NCBI RefSeq assembly: GCF_018596315.1
Contig: NZ_JAHEAG010000036.1
Span: 1 to 64,000 of the forward strand
Direction of reading: 5' to 3'
Source: Bradyrhizobium sp. SRL28
GTDB lineage: Bacteria; Pseudomonadota; Alphaproteobacteria; Rhizobiales; Xanthobacteraceae
DNA: 64,000 bases
Below, piece after piece: positions 1-8,788 of this stretch. Both the position numbers and the translations under genes were made by a program. The first letter of the stretch is position 1, and the number at the start of each line of letters is the position of its first letter. The notes below the pieces were generated by a model. It was not told where the DNA came from. It searched no databases and was given only the letters and a program-made list of their open reading frames with translations.

Positions 1-150
1 GATCATAGAACCCCGGCTTCATTCCAAGAGCACGCAACGGCTTACAACTGGCGTCATGAATGCCGCCTTAATCACCTGATTTCTACACCTAATTTTGGCT
101 TCGGGGCGTGATCCGGACCACAGAACCGCGTCAGCCAAAGAGATCGTGAT

Positions 151-945
151 CTAATGTGCTTTGTCGGACACGGTTTTGGCACCTGCCGGGACCAGATGGA
201 CCACGCGGTAACGGTTGTCGCGGAGGTAGCGCAGGAAAGCCGGCAGCATGGCAGCGGTCTGCGCCTTGGGATCGTGCAGCAGGATGATGCCCTTGCGGGC
301 AACTTGCAGGCGCTCGGTAAGCAGTTTCAACTGCTGCGCCGGCGTCATCGGATTCCAGTCACTGGCCCAGAGGTCGGCGCCGAACACGGCGATGCCGCGC
401 TTTTGCAAGGCGTCCAGCGTCGCGGGCGTCATTTCAAAGAAGGGAAAGCGAAAGAAAGGCGTGCTCGGGGTCGCGGTGGCCTTTCCGTGAAGCGCAGCTT
501 CGACCGCTGTGATGCCCTTGTCGATCTCGCCGATGGCCGCCTCCGGCTTCATGTATTTCAGATTGTGGTGGGTCCAGGTGTGATGCGCGATGGTATGGCC
601 GTGCGCCGCTATTCTCCGCACCAGTTCGGGATGTTCAGAGGCTGGCTTTCCGATCAGGAAGAAGGTGGCGCGCACGCATTCATGCGCCAGCGCCGCCAGT
701 ATCTTCTGGTCCGTCGCAGCCCACGGCCCGTCGTCGAAGGTCAGCACCACCTCGCGGTCGTCAAGCGGAAGCGTTTGTGGAAAGCTCTTGAGGCCCACGC
801 GCGGGTAGGTAGCGGCGTCCACCGCGAGAACGCGTGAGGTGCCGAGCGCGTCCTTGCGGGGACATTCAGCAGCCGACGCCGCCGCAACGAAGGTCATCCA
901 TGCTGCGACGGCCGAGCAGAGCGCCGCGCTGAAATTTCGGGTCAT
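151..945 (-). CDS. Polysaccharide deacetylase family protein (NodB domain), exported
   Basis: A 264-residue carbohydrate esterase 4 protein expected to remove N- or O-acetyl groups from an envelope or extracellular glycan. A signal peptide (about 1-26, ending ASA-A) places it in the periplasm. NodB motifs are visible in order: TFDDGP at 69-74 (catalytic base and metal Asp), HHTWTHH at 121-127 (metal His pair), a diverged motif 3 RFPFF at 166-170 where families usually have RxPY, DLWASDW near 191, and LLHD near 222. It is divergent from mgtE and shows no operon partner in the window. The substrate cannot be read from sequence; the altered motif 3 argues against assuming chitooligosaccharide. 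Confidence 0.85.
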   Translation of the reverse strand: MTRNFSAALCSAVAAWMTFVAAASAAECPRKDALGTSRVLAVDAATYPRVGLKSFPQTLPLDDREVVLTFDDGPWAATDQKILAALAHECVRATFFLIGKPASEHPELVRRIAAHGHTIAHHTWTHHNLKYMKPEAAIGEIDKGITAVEAALHGKATATPSTPFFRFPFFEMTPATLDALQKRGIAVFGADLWASDWNPMTPAQQLKLLTERLQVARKGIILLHDPKAQTAAMLPAFLRYLRDNRYRVVHLVPAGAKTVSDKAH

Positions 946-1052
946 TTGCCGTTGGTGATTTTTGGCATTGCGCAGGGCGCAGCCGATTGGGTAATGCGTG
1001 CAGCTATAGCTCAGACGAGTTCTCTCATTCTGTCAAACCGGCGAGGCGCGGC

Positions 1053-2489
1053 ATGGCCGAGAATGTCGACGTTGCCCAAGCCGCCGAAGCTCTGTCCGCC
1101 CAGGGTTCGGTACTCGACCATCTGCTGATGCGGGATGAAGAAGGGCAGCTCCGCCACGAGTTTGTCGAAGAGATCACGCGTGCCATCCATGCCGCCGACC
1201 GGCCGCTATTGTGCGAGGTGGTGGCGGAACTGCACGAGGCCGATCTCGGCGATTTGATCGGGGCCCTCGAACCCGACGACCGCGTCACGCTGGTCGAACT
1301 GACCGGCACCGATTTCGACTTCTCGGCGCTGAACGAGGTCGATGATTCCGTCCGCGAGGAAATCCTCGAGGAACTCGAACCGGAGACGGTCGCGGAGGGC
1401 GTGCGCGAGCTGGAATCCGACGACGCCGTCGAATTGCTCCAGGGCCTCGATGAGGAGGACCAGGAAGAGATCCTCGAAAAGCTGCCGCCGGCCGAGCGCG
1501 AGCCGCTGGAGCGCAGCCTGCTTTATCCGGAAAACTCCGCCGGTCGGCGGATGCAGTCCGAGTTCATCGCGGTGCCGCCGGACTGGACTGTAGGCCAGGC
1601 GATCGACTACATGCGCGACACCCCCGATCTGCCGGAGCGGTTTTACGAGATCTACGCGGTGGATTCCGAAAAGCACTGGCAGGGTGCGGTCTCGCTCGAC
1701 ACGCTGCTGCGGGCGCGGCGGCCGGTGCCGCTCGCCGACCTGATCGATGAAGACCGCCGCCGTGTCTCCGTGCTGGACGACCAGGAAGAGGTCGCGCGGA
1801 TGTTCGGCAAGTACAATCTGGTCGCGGCTCCTGTGGTCGACACCACCAACCGCCTGGTCGGCGTCATCACCATCGACGACGTCGTCGACGTTATCGAGGA
1901 AGAGGCCGACGAGGACCTGAAGGCACTCGGCGGCGTCACCAGCGACGAAGAATTGTCCGACAGTGTCTGGACCATCGCGCGCGCCCGCTTCAACTGGTTG
2001 CTGGTCAATCTGGCGACCGCGTTTCTGGCGTCCTCCGTGCTCGGCCTGTTCGAGGGCCAGCTCGAGAAGATGGTGGCGCTCGCCGTGCTGGCGCCGATCG
2101 TGGCGAGCCAGGGCGGCAACGCCGCGACCCAGACCATGACGGTGGCGGTGCGGGCGCTGGCCACCCGCGAACTCGGCTCCAAAAATGCGTTTCGCGTAGT
2201 GATGCGCGAGGCGATGGTCGGCCTTGTCAACGGGCTCGCCTTTGCCGTGATCACCGGCGTCGCCGCGGTGGCCTGGTTCAAGATCCCGGGCCTCGGCATC
2301 GTGATCGGCCTTGCCATCATCTGCAACCTGGTGGCCGGCGCGCTCGGCGGCATCCTGATCCCGATGGTGCTGGACCGGGTGCGCGCCGATCCGGCGGTGG
2401 CGTCGGGGACCTTCGTCACGACGATCACCGACGTGGTCGGCTTCTTCTCGTTCCTCGGCATCGCCACGCTGTGGTTCGGGCTGAAGTAG
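1053..2489 (+). CDS. mgtE: Magnesium transporter MgtE
   Basis: A 478-residue MgtE-type Mg2+ channel of the inner membrane. An acidic N domain (about 30-160) is followed by a CBS pair (about 160-280), which senses cytosolic Mg2+ in the family, and five C-terminal membrane helices (about 310-478). The family pore motif QGGNAATQT lies near residue 352. The ATG at 1053 gives the MAENVD start; an in-frame ATG 66 bases upstream would add 22 residues without family support. The chain ends normally and shows no missing domain. It stands alone between a divergent deacetylase and a small regulator. Confidence 0.93.
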   Translation: MAENVDVAQAAEALSAQGSVLDHLLMRDEEGQLRHEFVEEITRAIHAADRPLLCEVVAELHEADLGDLIGALEPDDRVTLVELTGTDFDFSALNEVDDSVREEILEELEPETVAEGVRELESDDAVELLQGLDEEDQEEILEKLPPAEREPLERSLLYPENSAGRRMQSEFIAVPPDWTVGQAIDYMRDTPDLPERFYEIYAVDSEKHWQGAVSLDTLLRARRPVPLADLIDEDRRRVSVLDDQEEVARMFGKYNLVAAPVVDTTNRLVGVITIDDVVDVIEEEADEDLKALGGVTSDEELSDSVWTIARARFNWLLVNLATAFLASSVLGLFEGQLEKMVALAVLAPIVASQGGNAATQTMTVAVRALATRELGSKNAFRVVMREAMVGLVNGLAFAVITGVAAVAWFKIPGLGIVIGLAIICNLVAGALGGILIPMVLDRVRADPAVASGTFVTTITDVVGFFSFLGIATLWFGLK

Positions 2490-2514
2490 CGTGCCTTTGC
2501 TGCCCGTTTTATCG

Positions 2515-2529
2515 TTAATCGGGCCTTAA
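2515..2529 (+). promoter_or_regulatory. Perfect CtrA-type box TTAA-N7-TTAA
   Basis: TTAA at 2515-2518 and TTAA at 2526-2529 are separated by exactly seven bases. This matches the full alphaproteobacterial CtrA recognition sequence. It is the only perfect full box I found in the window and sits 36 bases before the preferred ATG of the downstream XRE-like gene. CtrA control is inferred from the motif and its position. Confidence 0.5.
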
Positions 2530-2565
2530 CGCGCTTGGCCGATGATGTTGGCTCACGAGGTCAAC

Positions 2566-2952
2566 ATGCAGCGCTTGCGGCTGAAAGCGGACGGACGGAT
2601 CGTCGAACTGCGGGACGGGCAGGAGTTCCCGCTCGCGCCGGCAATGCCCGAGCCCGAGCCCGTACTCGCGACGCCCGGGCTCGCGCAAGCGATGCCTTCA
2701 ATTTCACCCGATATGCCTGACGCAACGCCAGGCGAAACCGGCACGCTGCCGGCCGTGCGCGACCTGCGCCGCCGGGCCTGCCTGACGCAGATCGAATTCG
2801 CGGCACGGCTCGGCGTGCCCGTGGAAACCATCCGGAACTGGGAGCAGGGCAAGCGTGCGCCGCGCGGACCGGCACGGGCGCTGCTCGCCGTGATCGCCCA
2901 TTCGCCGGAAACGGTCTTCGAAGCTCTCGCCACAGAACCGTCGTCCGCCTAA
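2566..2952 (+). CDS. Small helix-turn-helix (XRE/Cro type) protein
   Basis: A 128-residue protein with a C-terminal Cro/C1-type HTH at about 72-115 (LTQIEFAARLGVPVETIRNW, then EQGKRAPRGPARALL), resembling the DNA-binding half of YiaG/NadS-like regulators. The N-terminal half is Pro/Glu/Ala-rich and probably disordered. I chose the ATG at 2566 because CGAGG lies five bases before it; an ATG at 2542 would add eight residues and crowd the CtrA box. No toxin gene is adjacent, so an antitoxin role is not supported. Targets are unknown. Confidence 0.7.
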   Translation: MQRLRLKADGRIVELRDGQEFPLAPAMPEPEPVLATPGLAQAMPSISPDMPDATPGETGTLPAVRDLRRRACLTQIEFAARLGVPVETIRNWEQGKRAPRGPARALLAVIAHSPETVFEALATEPSSA

Positions 2953-2959
2953 CCGTTTG

Positions 2960-3028
2960 GCGCGTTTTCTTCAGGCGGACCGGTGTCCACCCGGATCAAG
3001 TCCGGGGCATGCTTCGCCCGAAAACGCT
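2960..3028. repeat. Intergenic palindromic repeat, 'GCGTTTTC...AAAACGCT' family, copy 1
   Basis: Starts with GCGCGTTTTCTTC, has CCCGGATCAAGTCCGGGG in the middle, and ends CCGAAAACGCT, so the ends and the centre form a long imperfect hairpin. Two related copies lie at 52152-52221 and 54552-54622. It fills the space between the HTH gene stop and the aldo/keto reductase gene. Confidence 0.75.
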
Positions 3029-3088
3029 ATCTGTTGGCAGGACTGTTTCCGCACCCCATAATGGGGGGCCGGTCCGCGGATACAACCT

Positions 3089-3907
3089 ATGCTATTTGTC
3101 GAAGCCAATGGCGCAAAAATCCCCGCGATCGGGTTGGGCACCTGGGAGCTGCGCGGACGCGCCTGCGCGCGGCTCGTCGAGCAGGCGATCCGGCTCGGCT
3201 ATCGCCACATCGACACCGCGCAGATGTACGAGAACGAACGCGAGGTCGGCGAGGGCCTGCGCGCCTCGGGCGTGAAGCGCGATCAGGTCTTCCTCACCAC
3301 CAAGATCTGGCCCTCGCATTTCGCGCCCCACGATCTGGAGCGTTCGGCCAAGGAAAGCCTGGTGCGACTGCGCCTGACCGAGGTCGACCTGTTGCTGCTG
3401 CACTGGCCGAACCCGCAGGTGCCGCTGGTGGAGACGCTGGGCGCGCTGGCGCGGGTCAAGCGGCAGGGGCTCGCCCGCCATATCGGCGTGTCCAATTTCA
3501 CCGTGGCCCTGACCGAGGAAGCGGTGGCGGCGTGCCCCGAGCCTTTGGCGTGCGACCAGGTCGAATTCCATCCCTATCTAGACCAGAGCAAGGTGAGGGA
3601 GGCCTGCGCGCGCCACGGCATGGCCGTGGTGGCCTATAGTCCGGTCGCCAAGGGCCGCATCAAGAACGATCGCGCGCTGCTGCGAATCGGCGACCGCTAT
3701 CGCAAGACGGCGGCGCAGGTTTGCCTGCGCTGGCTGGTGCAGCAGGGCGTGGCGGCGATTCCGCGAACGTCGAAACTCGAGCGGCTCTCGGAGAACATCG
3801 AGATCTTCGATTTCGAGCTGTCGGAAGAGGACATGCAGCAGATTTCCGGCATGGGGAGCGCCGGCGGCCGGCTGACGGATTTCGGTCTCGCACCGAAATG
3901 GGATTGA
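3089..3907 (+). CDS. Aldo/keto reductase (2,5-diketo-D-gluconate reductase-like)
   Basis: A 272-residue cytosolic NADPH-dependent carbonyl reductase. The TIM-barrel catalytic tetrad is visible: Asp42 and Tyr47 in HIDTAQMYENE, Lys72 in TTKIWP and His105 in LLLHWPN. The C-terminal AIPRTSKLERLSENIEIFDF segment is the usual nucleotide-binding signature (IPxS/T-K, with R for NADPH phosphate). Length and order are typical of the bacterial 2,5-DKG reductase subgroup. The physiological substrate is not predictable. The gene is separated from the next by a short gap and may be monocistronic. Confidence 0.9.
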   Translation: MLFVEANGAKIPAIGLGTWELRGRACARLVEQAIRLGYRHIDTAQMYENEREVGEGLRASGVKRDQVFLTTKIWPSHFAPHDLERSAKESLVRLRLTEVDLLLLHWPNPQVPLVETLGALARVKRQGLARHIGVSNFTVALTEEAVAACPEPLACDQVEFHPYLDQSKVREACARHGMAVVAYSPVAKGRIKNDRALLRIGDRYRKTAAQVCLRWLVQQGVAAIPRTSKLERLSENIEIFDFELSEEDMQQISGMGSAGGRLTDFGLAPKWD

Positions 3908-3970
3908 GGATTTGCGGCGCCGGAAGCTATGCTGGCGGGCAGGGAAAATATCGAACATCGTTCAGATACG

Positions 3971-4795
3971 ATGGACCTTCGGCAGATTATACCCACTGAT
4001 ATCACGGCGTCGGCGATCGCACATGTGTCGCTGCTGACGCTGGTCGTTCTGTTTTCCGAGGTGCATCCGTTCGGCACGGTGACCGCCGAGCAGATCCCGG
4101 TCGCGATCGTCACGCCGCAGGACGTGCCTGAGCCGCCCAAGCCGGCCGATCAACAAGTTGCCGAGACCAGGCCGGAACCTGCGCCAACGCCGCAGCCTGA
4201 TTTCTCGCTGCTGGACAAGGCCGCTGCCGCCAGCACACCCCCGCCGTCCGGGCAGTTATGGCCGCAACGGCAGCAGCAGGCTGCGCTCGCCAACCCGCGT
4301 GGTGCCCCGCCGCAGCCGCCATCACAACCGGCAGCGCCTGCCTACAAGCCGCCCGAGCCGGATGTCTCGATCAAGTATCAGGTGTTGCTCGGCCTGCCGC
4401 CCGACCTCTCGCCGCTGCCGCCGGCTCTCACGCAGGCCCGCAACAAGGGCGAGGACAATTTCGATGCGCCGGCGACCGAGGCCGCCGATATCGCGAGCAC
4501 GCTGGTCGCGGCATTCCGGCGTCACCTCAAGATCTGCTCGAAACTGCCAGCCTCGCTGTCGAGCACCGACGACGTGAAGGTCAAGCTGCGCGTGTTGATG
4601 ACACCGGAGGGCAGGCTCGCTGGCGAGCCGATCCTGATCGAGGCCAGCGCCTCCATGAAGGGTCCGTTGCTGATGCAGGGCGCCATCCGCGCGCTCGCGG
4701 CCTGCCAGCCCTACGCCATGCTGCCGAAGGACCGCTACGGCGAATGGAAAGTGCTCGATCTCAGCTTTACGCCGCAGGATTTTACGAGCGGCTAG
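3971..4795 (+). CDS. TonB/TolA-like envelope protein
   Basis: A 274-residue protein with one N-terminal membrane anchor (about 13-33), a Pro-rich periplasmic linker (about 45-140) and a folded C-terminal domain (about 195-270; ACQPYAMLPKDRYGEWK) that resembles the TonB/TolA C-terminal fold. These features suggest an inner-membrane protein reaching across the periplasm. ATG 3971 is preferred because it places the hydrophobic segment immediately after a short cytoplasmic tail; an ATG at 3929 would add 14 residues. No exbB/exbD or tolQ/R lies nearby, so its energising partner is unknown. Confidence 0.65.
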   Translation: MDLRQIIPTDITASAIAHVSLLTLVVLFSEVHPFGTVTAEQIPVAIVTPQDVPEPPKPADQQVAETRPEPAPTPQPDFSLLDKAAAASTPPPSGQLWPQRQQQAALANPRGAPPQPPSQPAAPAYKPPEPDVSIKYQVLLGLPPDLSPLPPALTQARNKGEDNFDAPATEAADIASTLVAAFRRHLKICSKLPASLSSTDDVKVKLRVLMTPEGRLAGEPILIEASASMKGPLLMQGAIRALAACQPYAMLPKDRYGEWKVLDLSFTPQDFTSG

Positions 4796-4996
4796 CTAGT
4801 GAACTCACGACCGCTCGATCATTCGATCATCACGGTGCCAAGAGAGGAAGGGGTGGAGGCCGCTCTCTTAGGGCCAAATGGAACTACGGCAGGCGAAACG
4901 AGAGCACCGGCCGGACGTTGAAAGACAATCGACCAGGAAACGTCGAGCCCTCGGCTGGCGGCAATCTCGCGGTCCATTCACTGGCGGGAGACGAGC

Positions 4997-5230
4997 ATGA
5001 CACTCATATGGCTAGGTGTGCTTCTTGTTTTCGGCGGGGTGTTGCAGATGGCCTTTCAGCCAATCTGGCATGGCCGGCTGAGCGGTAGAAGGCGGCTTCG
5101 CGCGGGGCAACCCGGCGACACCCTGGAACCTGAAAGACCGGCTGGCGGCTTCGGGCTCAAATCGAACTGGCCCGGGCTTGCGCTGGTCGCGCTTGGCGCC
5201 GCTTTCTTGCTTGCCGGGGCGACCAGCTGA
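4997..5230 (+). CDS. Small two-helix membrane protein, unknown function
   Basis: A 77-residue protein with a hydrophobic segment at the N terminus (LIWLGVLLVFGGVLQMAF) and another at the C terminus (GLALVALGAAFLLAGA), joined by a basic loop. GGGAG eight bases before the ATG is a good ribosome site. I recognise no family. It is convergent with the DUF599 gene and leaves only a 15-base gap. The preceding 200 bases (4796-4996) hold no recognisable gene or signal. Confidence 0.6.
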   Translation: MTLIWLGVLLVFGGVLQMAFQPIWHGRLSGRRRLRAGQPGDTLEPERPAGGFGLKSNWPGLALVALGAAFLLAGATS

Positions 5231-5245
5231 ATTTTGAAGCCGCCC

Positions 5246-5923
5246 CTAGCTCCCCATCGCCCTCCAGGCGTTCGAGGCGAACTGCCGCCGCCAGGTCACG
5301 ATGACGACGAGTGCGGTCGTCAGCAGCAATACCCAGGGGCTGACGAACCAGCCGAGATAGCCGAGCGCGAAGAAGAACGCGCGCTGGCCGCGGTTGAAGT
5401 GCCGCCCCGCCGCCTCGAATAGCCGCGTCGTGCGCATCACATGGGCTTCGGCTTCCGCGGTGTCGCGCTGCGACGATGGCGGCATCGCGCCGAGCAGGAT
5501 CGCGACATAGTTGAACAGGCGATACGACCAGGCGAATTTGAAGAAGGCGTAGATGAAGATCAGGATCAGGCCGACGCATTTGATTTCCCACAATGCGGGC
5601 GAGGGGGTGAGATCGACCGGCAGTTCACGCAGCACGGCCAGCGCATCGTTGGTCGCCCGCAGCAGCGCCAGCGCGCCGCCGACCGCGATCAGGCTGGTGG
5701 AGGCGAAGAAGGCGGTGCCGTTCTGCAGCGAGGCCATGATCTGCATGTCGACCATGCGCGCCTCGCGGTCGAGCATGTTCCGTACCCATACCTCGCGATA
5801 TCGGTTCATGCGCGCCGACAGGCTGTCGCGGCCATAGGCCGTGTGCTCGAGCGTGAAGCCGTAGGCCAGCCACTCCACGACGAAGAACGCGACGGCGGCG
5901 ATATCGACCCAATAGGCGCCCAT
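5246..5923 (-). CDS. DUF599 family membrane protein
   Basis: A 225-residue integral membrane protein with about four helices (residues ~5-25, ~72-92, ~115-135 and ~190-212). The segment DREARMVDMQIMASLQNGTAFFAST is typical of DUF599. The central cytoplasmic stretch contains a charged loop (SQRDTAEAEAHVMRTTRLFEAAG). The family is widespread in alphaproteobacteria and its function is not established. It is transcribed divergently from the glutathione transferase gene. Confidence 0.8.
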   Translation of the reverse strand: MGAYWVDIAAVAFFVVEWLAYGFTLEHTAYGRDSLSARMNRYREVWVRNMLDREARMVDMQIMASLQNGTAFFASTSLIAVGGALALLRATNDALAVLRELPVDLTPSPALWEIKCVGLILIFIYAFFKFAWSYRLFNYVAILLGAMPPSSQRDTAEAEAHVMRTTRLFEAAGRHFNRGQRAFFFALGYLGWFVSPWVLLLTTALVVIVTWRRQFASNAWRAMGS

Positions 5924-6023
5924 GCGGCGAGATCCCCGATGATGGCTTGGAATCGTGATGTACAGGTTGAACGCGTGCGGTGCACTATGGCAAGATCACG
6001 GTCCCAACAGGATTTCCCCGCAA

Positions 6024-6680
6024 ATGTTGAAACTGGTCATCGGCAACAAGAACTATTCGTCATGGTCGATGCGGCCGTGGCTGGCGCTGCGCGGCAACGA
6101 CATTCCGTTCGAGGAAGTGTTCATCCCGCTTTATACCGACGACAAGGCGGACAAGGACCGGATTCTAAGCTTTTCCCGCGCGGGCAAGGTGCCGGCGCTG
6201 GTCGATGGCGACCTCACGGTGTGGGATTCGCTTTCGATCATCGAGTATCTCGCCGAGAAATACCCGCAGGCGAAGCTGTGGCCGGAAGACCGCGCGGCGC
6301 GCGCCCATGCGCGTTCGATCTCGGCGGAGATGCATTCGGGCTTCATGCCGCTGCGCAATGAATGCGGCATGAACCTGCACCGCCCAGTCGGCGCGATTGA
6401 TCTGTCGGACGACGCGCGCGCCAATGTGGCGCGCATTCAGGAGATCTGGGCCGATTGCGCCAGCCGTTACGGCAAGGAAGGGCCGTTCCTGTTCGGCGCG
6501 TTTGGCGGCGCGGACGCGATGTTTGCGCCGGTGGTGCATCGCTTTCGCACCTATGCGATCGAGGTGAGGGACGAGGCGCGGCCTTATTTCGATGCGATGT
6601 TGTCCTTGCCGGCATTCCAGGAATGGACCCGCGCAGGCCTTGCCGAAACGATCGTCATCGAACGGTTCGAGACGGTCTGA
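6024..6680 (+). CDS. Glutathione S-transferase family protein
   Basis: A 218-residue cytosolic GST. The N-terminal thioredoxin-like domain (1-80) carries NYSSWSMRPW, where a Ser in the SxW segment is the likely glutathione-activating residue, and the VPALVDGDLTVWDS glutathione-binding loop. The helical domain follows (about 90-215). ATG 6024 gives the canonical MLKLVIGNKNYSSWS start; upstream in-frame codons encode non-conserved sequence. The substrate is unknown; the subgroup is YfcF-like in its N-terminal motif. Confidence 0.87.
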   Translation: MLKLVIGNKNYSSWSMRPWLALRGNDIPFEEVFIPLYTDDKADKDRILSFSRAGKVPALVDGDLTVWDSLSIIEYLAEKYPQAKLWPEDRAARAHARSISAEMHSGFMPLRNECGMNLHRPVGAIDLSDDARANVARIQEIWADCASRYGKEGPFLFGAFGGADAMFAPVVHRFRTYAIEVRDEARPYFDAMLSLPAFQEWTRAGLAETIVIERFETV

Positions 6681-6958
6681 TTTCGGGGGGAGGGCCGGCG
6701 GTCGGGGGTGGGCCAGGGCGTCCCGCAGCATTGGATAAATTATAAGCGACTGTCCGATTTTGGGAAAAGCCTAGGCAAACGGATTCTCGGGAACCGCAAG
6801 AATTCCCACTTATCGCCCTGAAAAACATGCAGAAATTGGGCATTTGCCATGCCTCGATGCTGCTGGCTTTTGGGAGGCCGGCTGTGCTAGGTTGTCGCGG
6901 GGTTCTCAAGTCGGCCGAAAGCTAGCGGGACCGTGAGCGCGGCCGGCGTTCTTGCGTA

Positions 6959-7162
6959 ATGGAGAGGGCGTTGAAGCATAAGTACTCCGTTGGAGAGACT
7001 GTCTATTTTACTGCCAGCAACGTTGCCCGTCCGGCCGCCACCGGCACCTATGAGGTGATCCGGCTGCTTCCGACCGATGGCGACGACTGTCAGTATCGTA
7101 TCAAAAGCTCGACCGAAGCTTTCGAACGGGTCGCCAAGGAAAGCCAGCTCGCGATTTCCTGA
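6959..7162 (+). CDS. Small conserved hypothetical protein
   Basis: A 67-residue soluble protein, basic at the N terminus, with a compact beta-rich pattern (KYSVGETVYFTA, then GTYEVIRLLP and QYRIKS). It starts at an ATG following an AT-richer leader of about 280 bases that otherwise shows nothing recognisable. It reads as a small SH3-like barrel. I cannot assign a function. It is followed after 150 bases by another unknown membrane protein gene in the same direction. Confidence 0.6.
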   Translation: MERALKHKYSVGETVYFTASNVARPAATGTYEVIRLLPTDGDDCQYRIKSSTEAFERVAKESQLAIS

Positions 7163-7313
7163 ATCAGTTGTGTGCAAGCAGCCGGCTGACGAGGTTCCAC
7201 TTCGACTGCCGTCAAAAGGCCCCGTTCGCAGAACCAATCTGCCGAAAAGCGAATGCGGAAACGACGCATTCGTTTTTCGATCGCGCTTGATGCTGCGTTG
7301 AGGGACACCGCGC

Positions 7314-8294
7314 ATGAACTGGGCTGCTTCGCTGGATCAGATCTGGAGCTCGCCGAACCTTCCGTTGTACCTGACGCTGGCCACGGCCGGATTTGTCGGG
7401 ATCATCGTTATGATCACGCTGCTGCGTTCGGAGAGATCCGTGGCCAACGGCGTGCTTGCGCTCGTCACGCTGCTCGCGATCGGTGTCGCGGGGGCCGTGA
7501 CCTTCCGCGGCTTCGGCACGGCAAGCGCGGTTCAGTCGACGGAGACGCCGCGTCAGGTTCAGACGGCTACCGCGCCGTTGCCGCAGCTTTCCTGCATTGA
7601 CGAGCTGGCCGGCGATGCAGTCCTCGTCGCGTGCGAAAAGGTGCTGTTCGGTTCGGCCGAGTCGGTGGCTGCGGCCGTGGCCTACGCCGCCTCGCAGATC
7701 ACGCTGCTGACCTCGCTCGGAGATGTCGCCACCGCGAACAAGGGAGCCGGCTCCGACTTGCTGGCGCTGCGCCGCGCCATCGAGCGCGACCGTTACGGGT
7801 TGATGGCCTATGTACTGATGGCGCGGGACCGTTGCACGCCATCGGCCTGCCGCGCGTTCCGCTCGCTGACTGAGACGCGCCAGATTGCGGCCAACATGGA
7901 AGAGCGCGCCTATGAAAGCCTGATCATGCGCTACGCGGCGTCCTGGAACGCACCGCAGGCCGCGGCAGGCATGCTCGCAGCGCTGCCGCCGTCGCTCCCC
8001 ACGGGCAAGCCCACCAACGCCGAATTCCCGACCTCGGCCTCCACCCCGCCGGTCAGCATCATGACGCCCGAGCCGCCGGCAGGGGCAGCGAAGCCGTCGT
8101 CTGCAACCGCGGCTGCGCCGGCGTCACCTGCCGCGCCGCGTCCGGCTGCGGCGACACCGGCGACACCGCCAGCATCGCCGCCGGCACAGACTGCCGCCAA
8201 GAAGCCGCCGCCGGCGCCAAAGCGGCCGTCCAACGGAGCGCCGGTCCAGCTCGCGCCGTCGGGTTCGGCGCCCACAGCTGATAACAACGAGTGA
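7314..8294 (+). CDS. Membrane protein with Ala/Pro-rich tail, unknown function
   Basis: A 326-residue protein with two N-terminal membrane helices (about 15-37 and 46-66), a soluble domain of about 150 residues with two Cys pairs (SCIDELAGDAVLVACEK and DRCTPSACR), and a long low-complexity Ala/Pro/Thr-rich C terminus (about 230-326). The layout suggests an inner-membrane anchor and a folded periplasmic or cytoplasmic domain with possible disulfides. I recognise no family. It precedes the DUF1489 gene by 40 bases and may be co-transcribed. Confidence 0.6.
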   Translation: MNWAASLDQIWSSPNLPLYLTLATAGFVGIIVMITLLRSERSVANGVLALVTLLAIGVAGAVTFRGFGTASAVQSTETPRQVQTATAPLPQLSCIDELAGDAVLVACEKVLFGSAESVAAAVAYAASQITLLTSLGDVATANKGAGSDLLALRRAIERDRYGLMAYVLMARDRCTPSACRAFRSLTETRQIAANMEERAYESLIMRYAASWNAPQAAAGMLAALPPSLPTGKPTNAEFPTSASTPPVSIMTPEPPAGAAKPSSATAAAPASPAAPRPAAATPATPPASPPAQTAAKKPPPAPKRPSNGAPVQLAPSGSAPTADNNE

Positions 8295-8334
8295 TCTTTT
8301 CAAAGCGCGCACGGGCCGCTACATCGGCGGGATC

Positions 8335-8775
8335 ATGCCGCTTCATCTCATCAAGCTTGCCGTCGGCTGCGAGTCAGTCAAGGAACTCAAGGGCTGGGTT
8401 GCCGAACGCATGGCAACCGCCAAGAAAAAGGGCCTGCCGCTTCGTCACGTCCACATCACGCGGATGACGCCGAAGCGCGACGCGGAAATCCTCGCCGGCG
8501 GATCGCTCTATTGGGTGATCAAGGGCGAAATCGCCGCGCGCGAAAAGATCATCGCGATCGAGCCGTTCCGCGACAAGGACGGTATCGGGCGGTGCCGCCT
8601 GGTGATGCAGCCCAAGGTGTTTGCGGTCTCGCCGCGGCCGATGCGCCCGTTTCAGGGCTGGCGCTACCTCGCCGAGGACGCCGCGCCGCTGGACCTCACC
8701 AAATCCTCAGCCGCCAGCGTGGCGGCGATGCCGGAACCGATGCGGCGCGAATTGCGCGATCTGGGGCTGCTCTGA
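8335..8775 (+). CDS. DUF1489 family protein
   Basis: A 146-residue soluble protein that matches the alphaproteobacterial DUF1489 pattern: MPLHLIKLAVGCESVKEL at the start, HITRMTPKR and GGSLYWVIKGEI in the middle, and RPFQGWRYLA toward the end. It is full length. No biochemical role is established for the family. It ends 13 bases from the convergent panC stop codon, a tight convergent arrangement with no visible hairpin between. Confidence 0.85.
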   Translation: MPLHLIKLAVGCESVKELKGWVAERMATAKKKGLPLRHVHITRMTPKRDAEILAGGSLYWVIKGEIAAREKIIAIEPFRDKDGIGRCRLVMQPKVFAVSPRPMRPFQGWRYLAEDAAPLDLTKSSAASVAAMPEPMRRELRDLGLL

Positions 8776-8788
8776 CCAAGCTACCCGT

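Noticed and set aside
1..150. Possible gene end or promoter at the left edge
   Set aside because: No frame with family support and no hairpin; too short to interpret.
2566..2952. XRE-like gene as the antitoxin of a toxin-antitoxin pair
   Set aside because: No small toxin-like gene lies on either side; neighbours are mgtE and an aldo/keto reductase gene.
6828..6926. A 32-codon frame before the 67-residue gene
   Set aside because: No ribosome site, no membrane or family pattern, and composition typical of chance.
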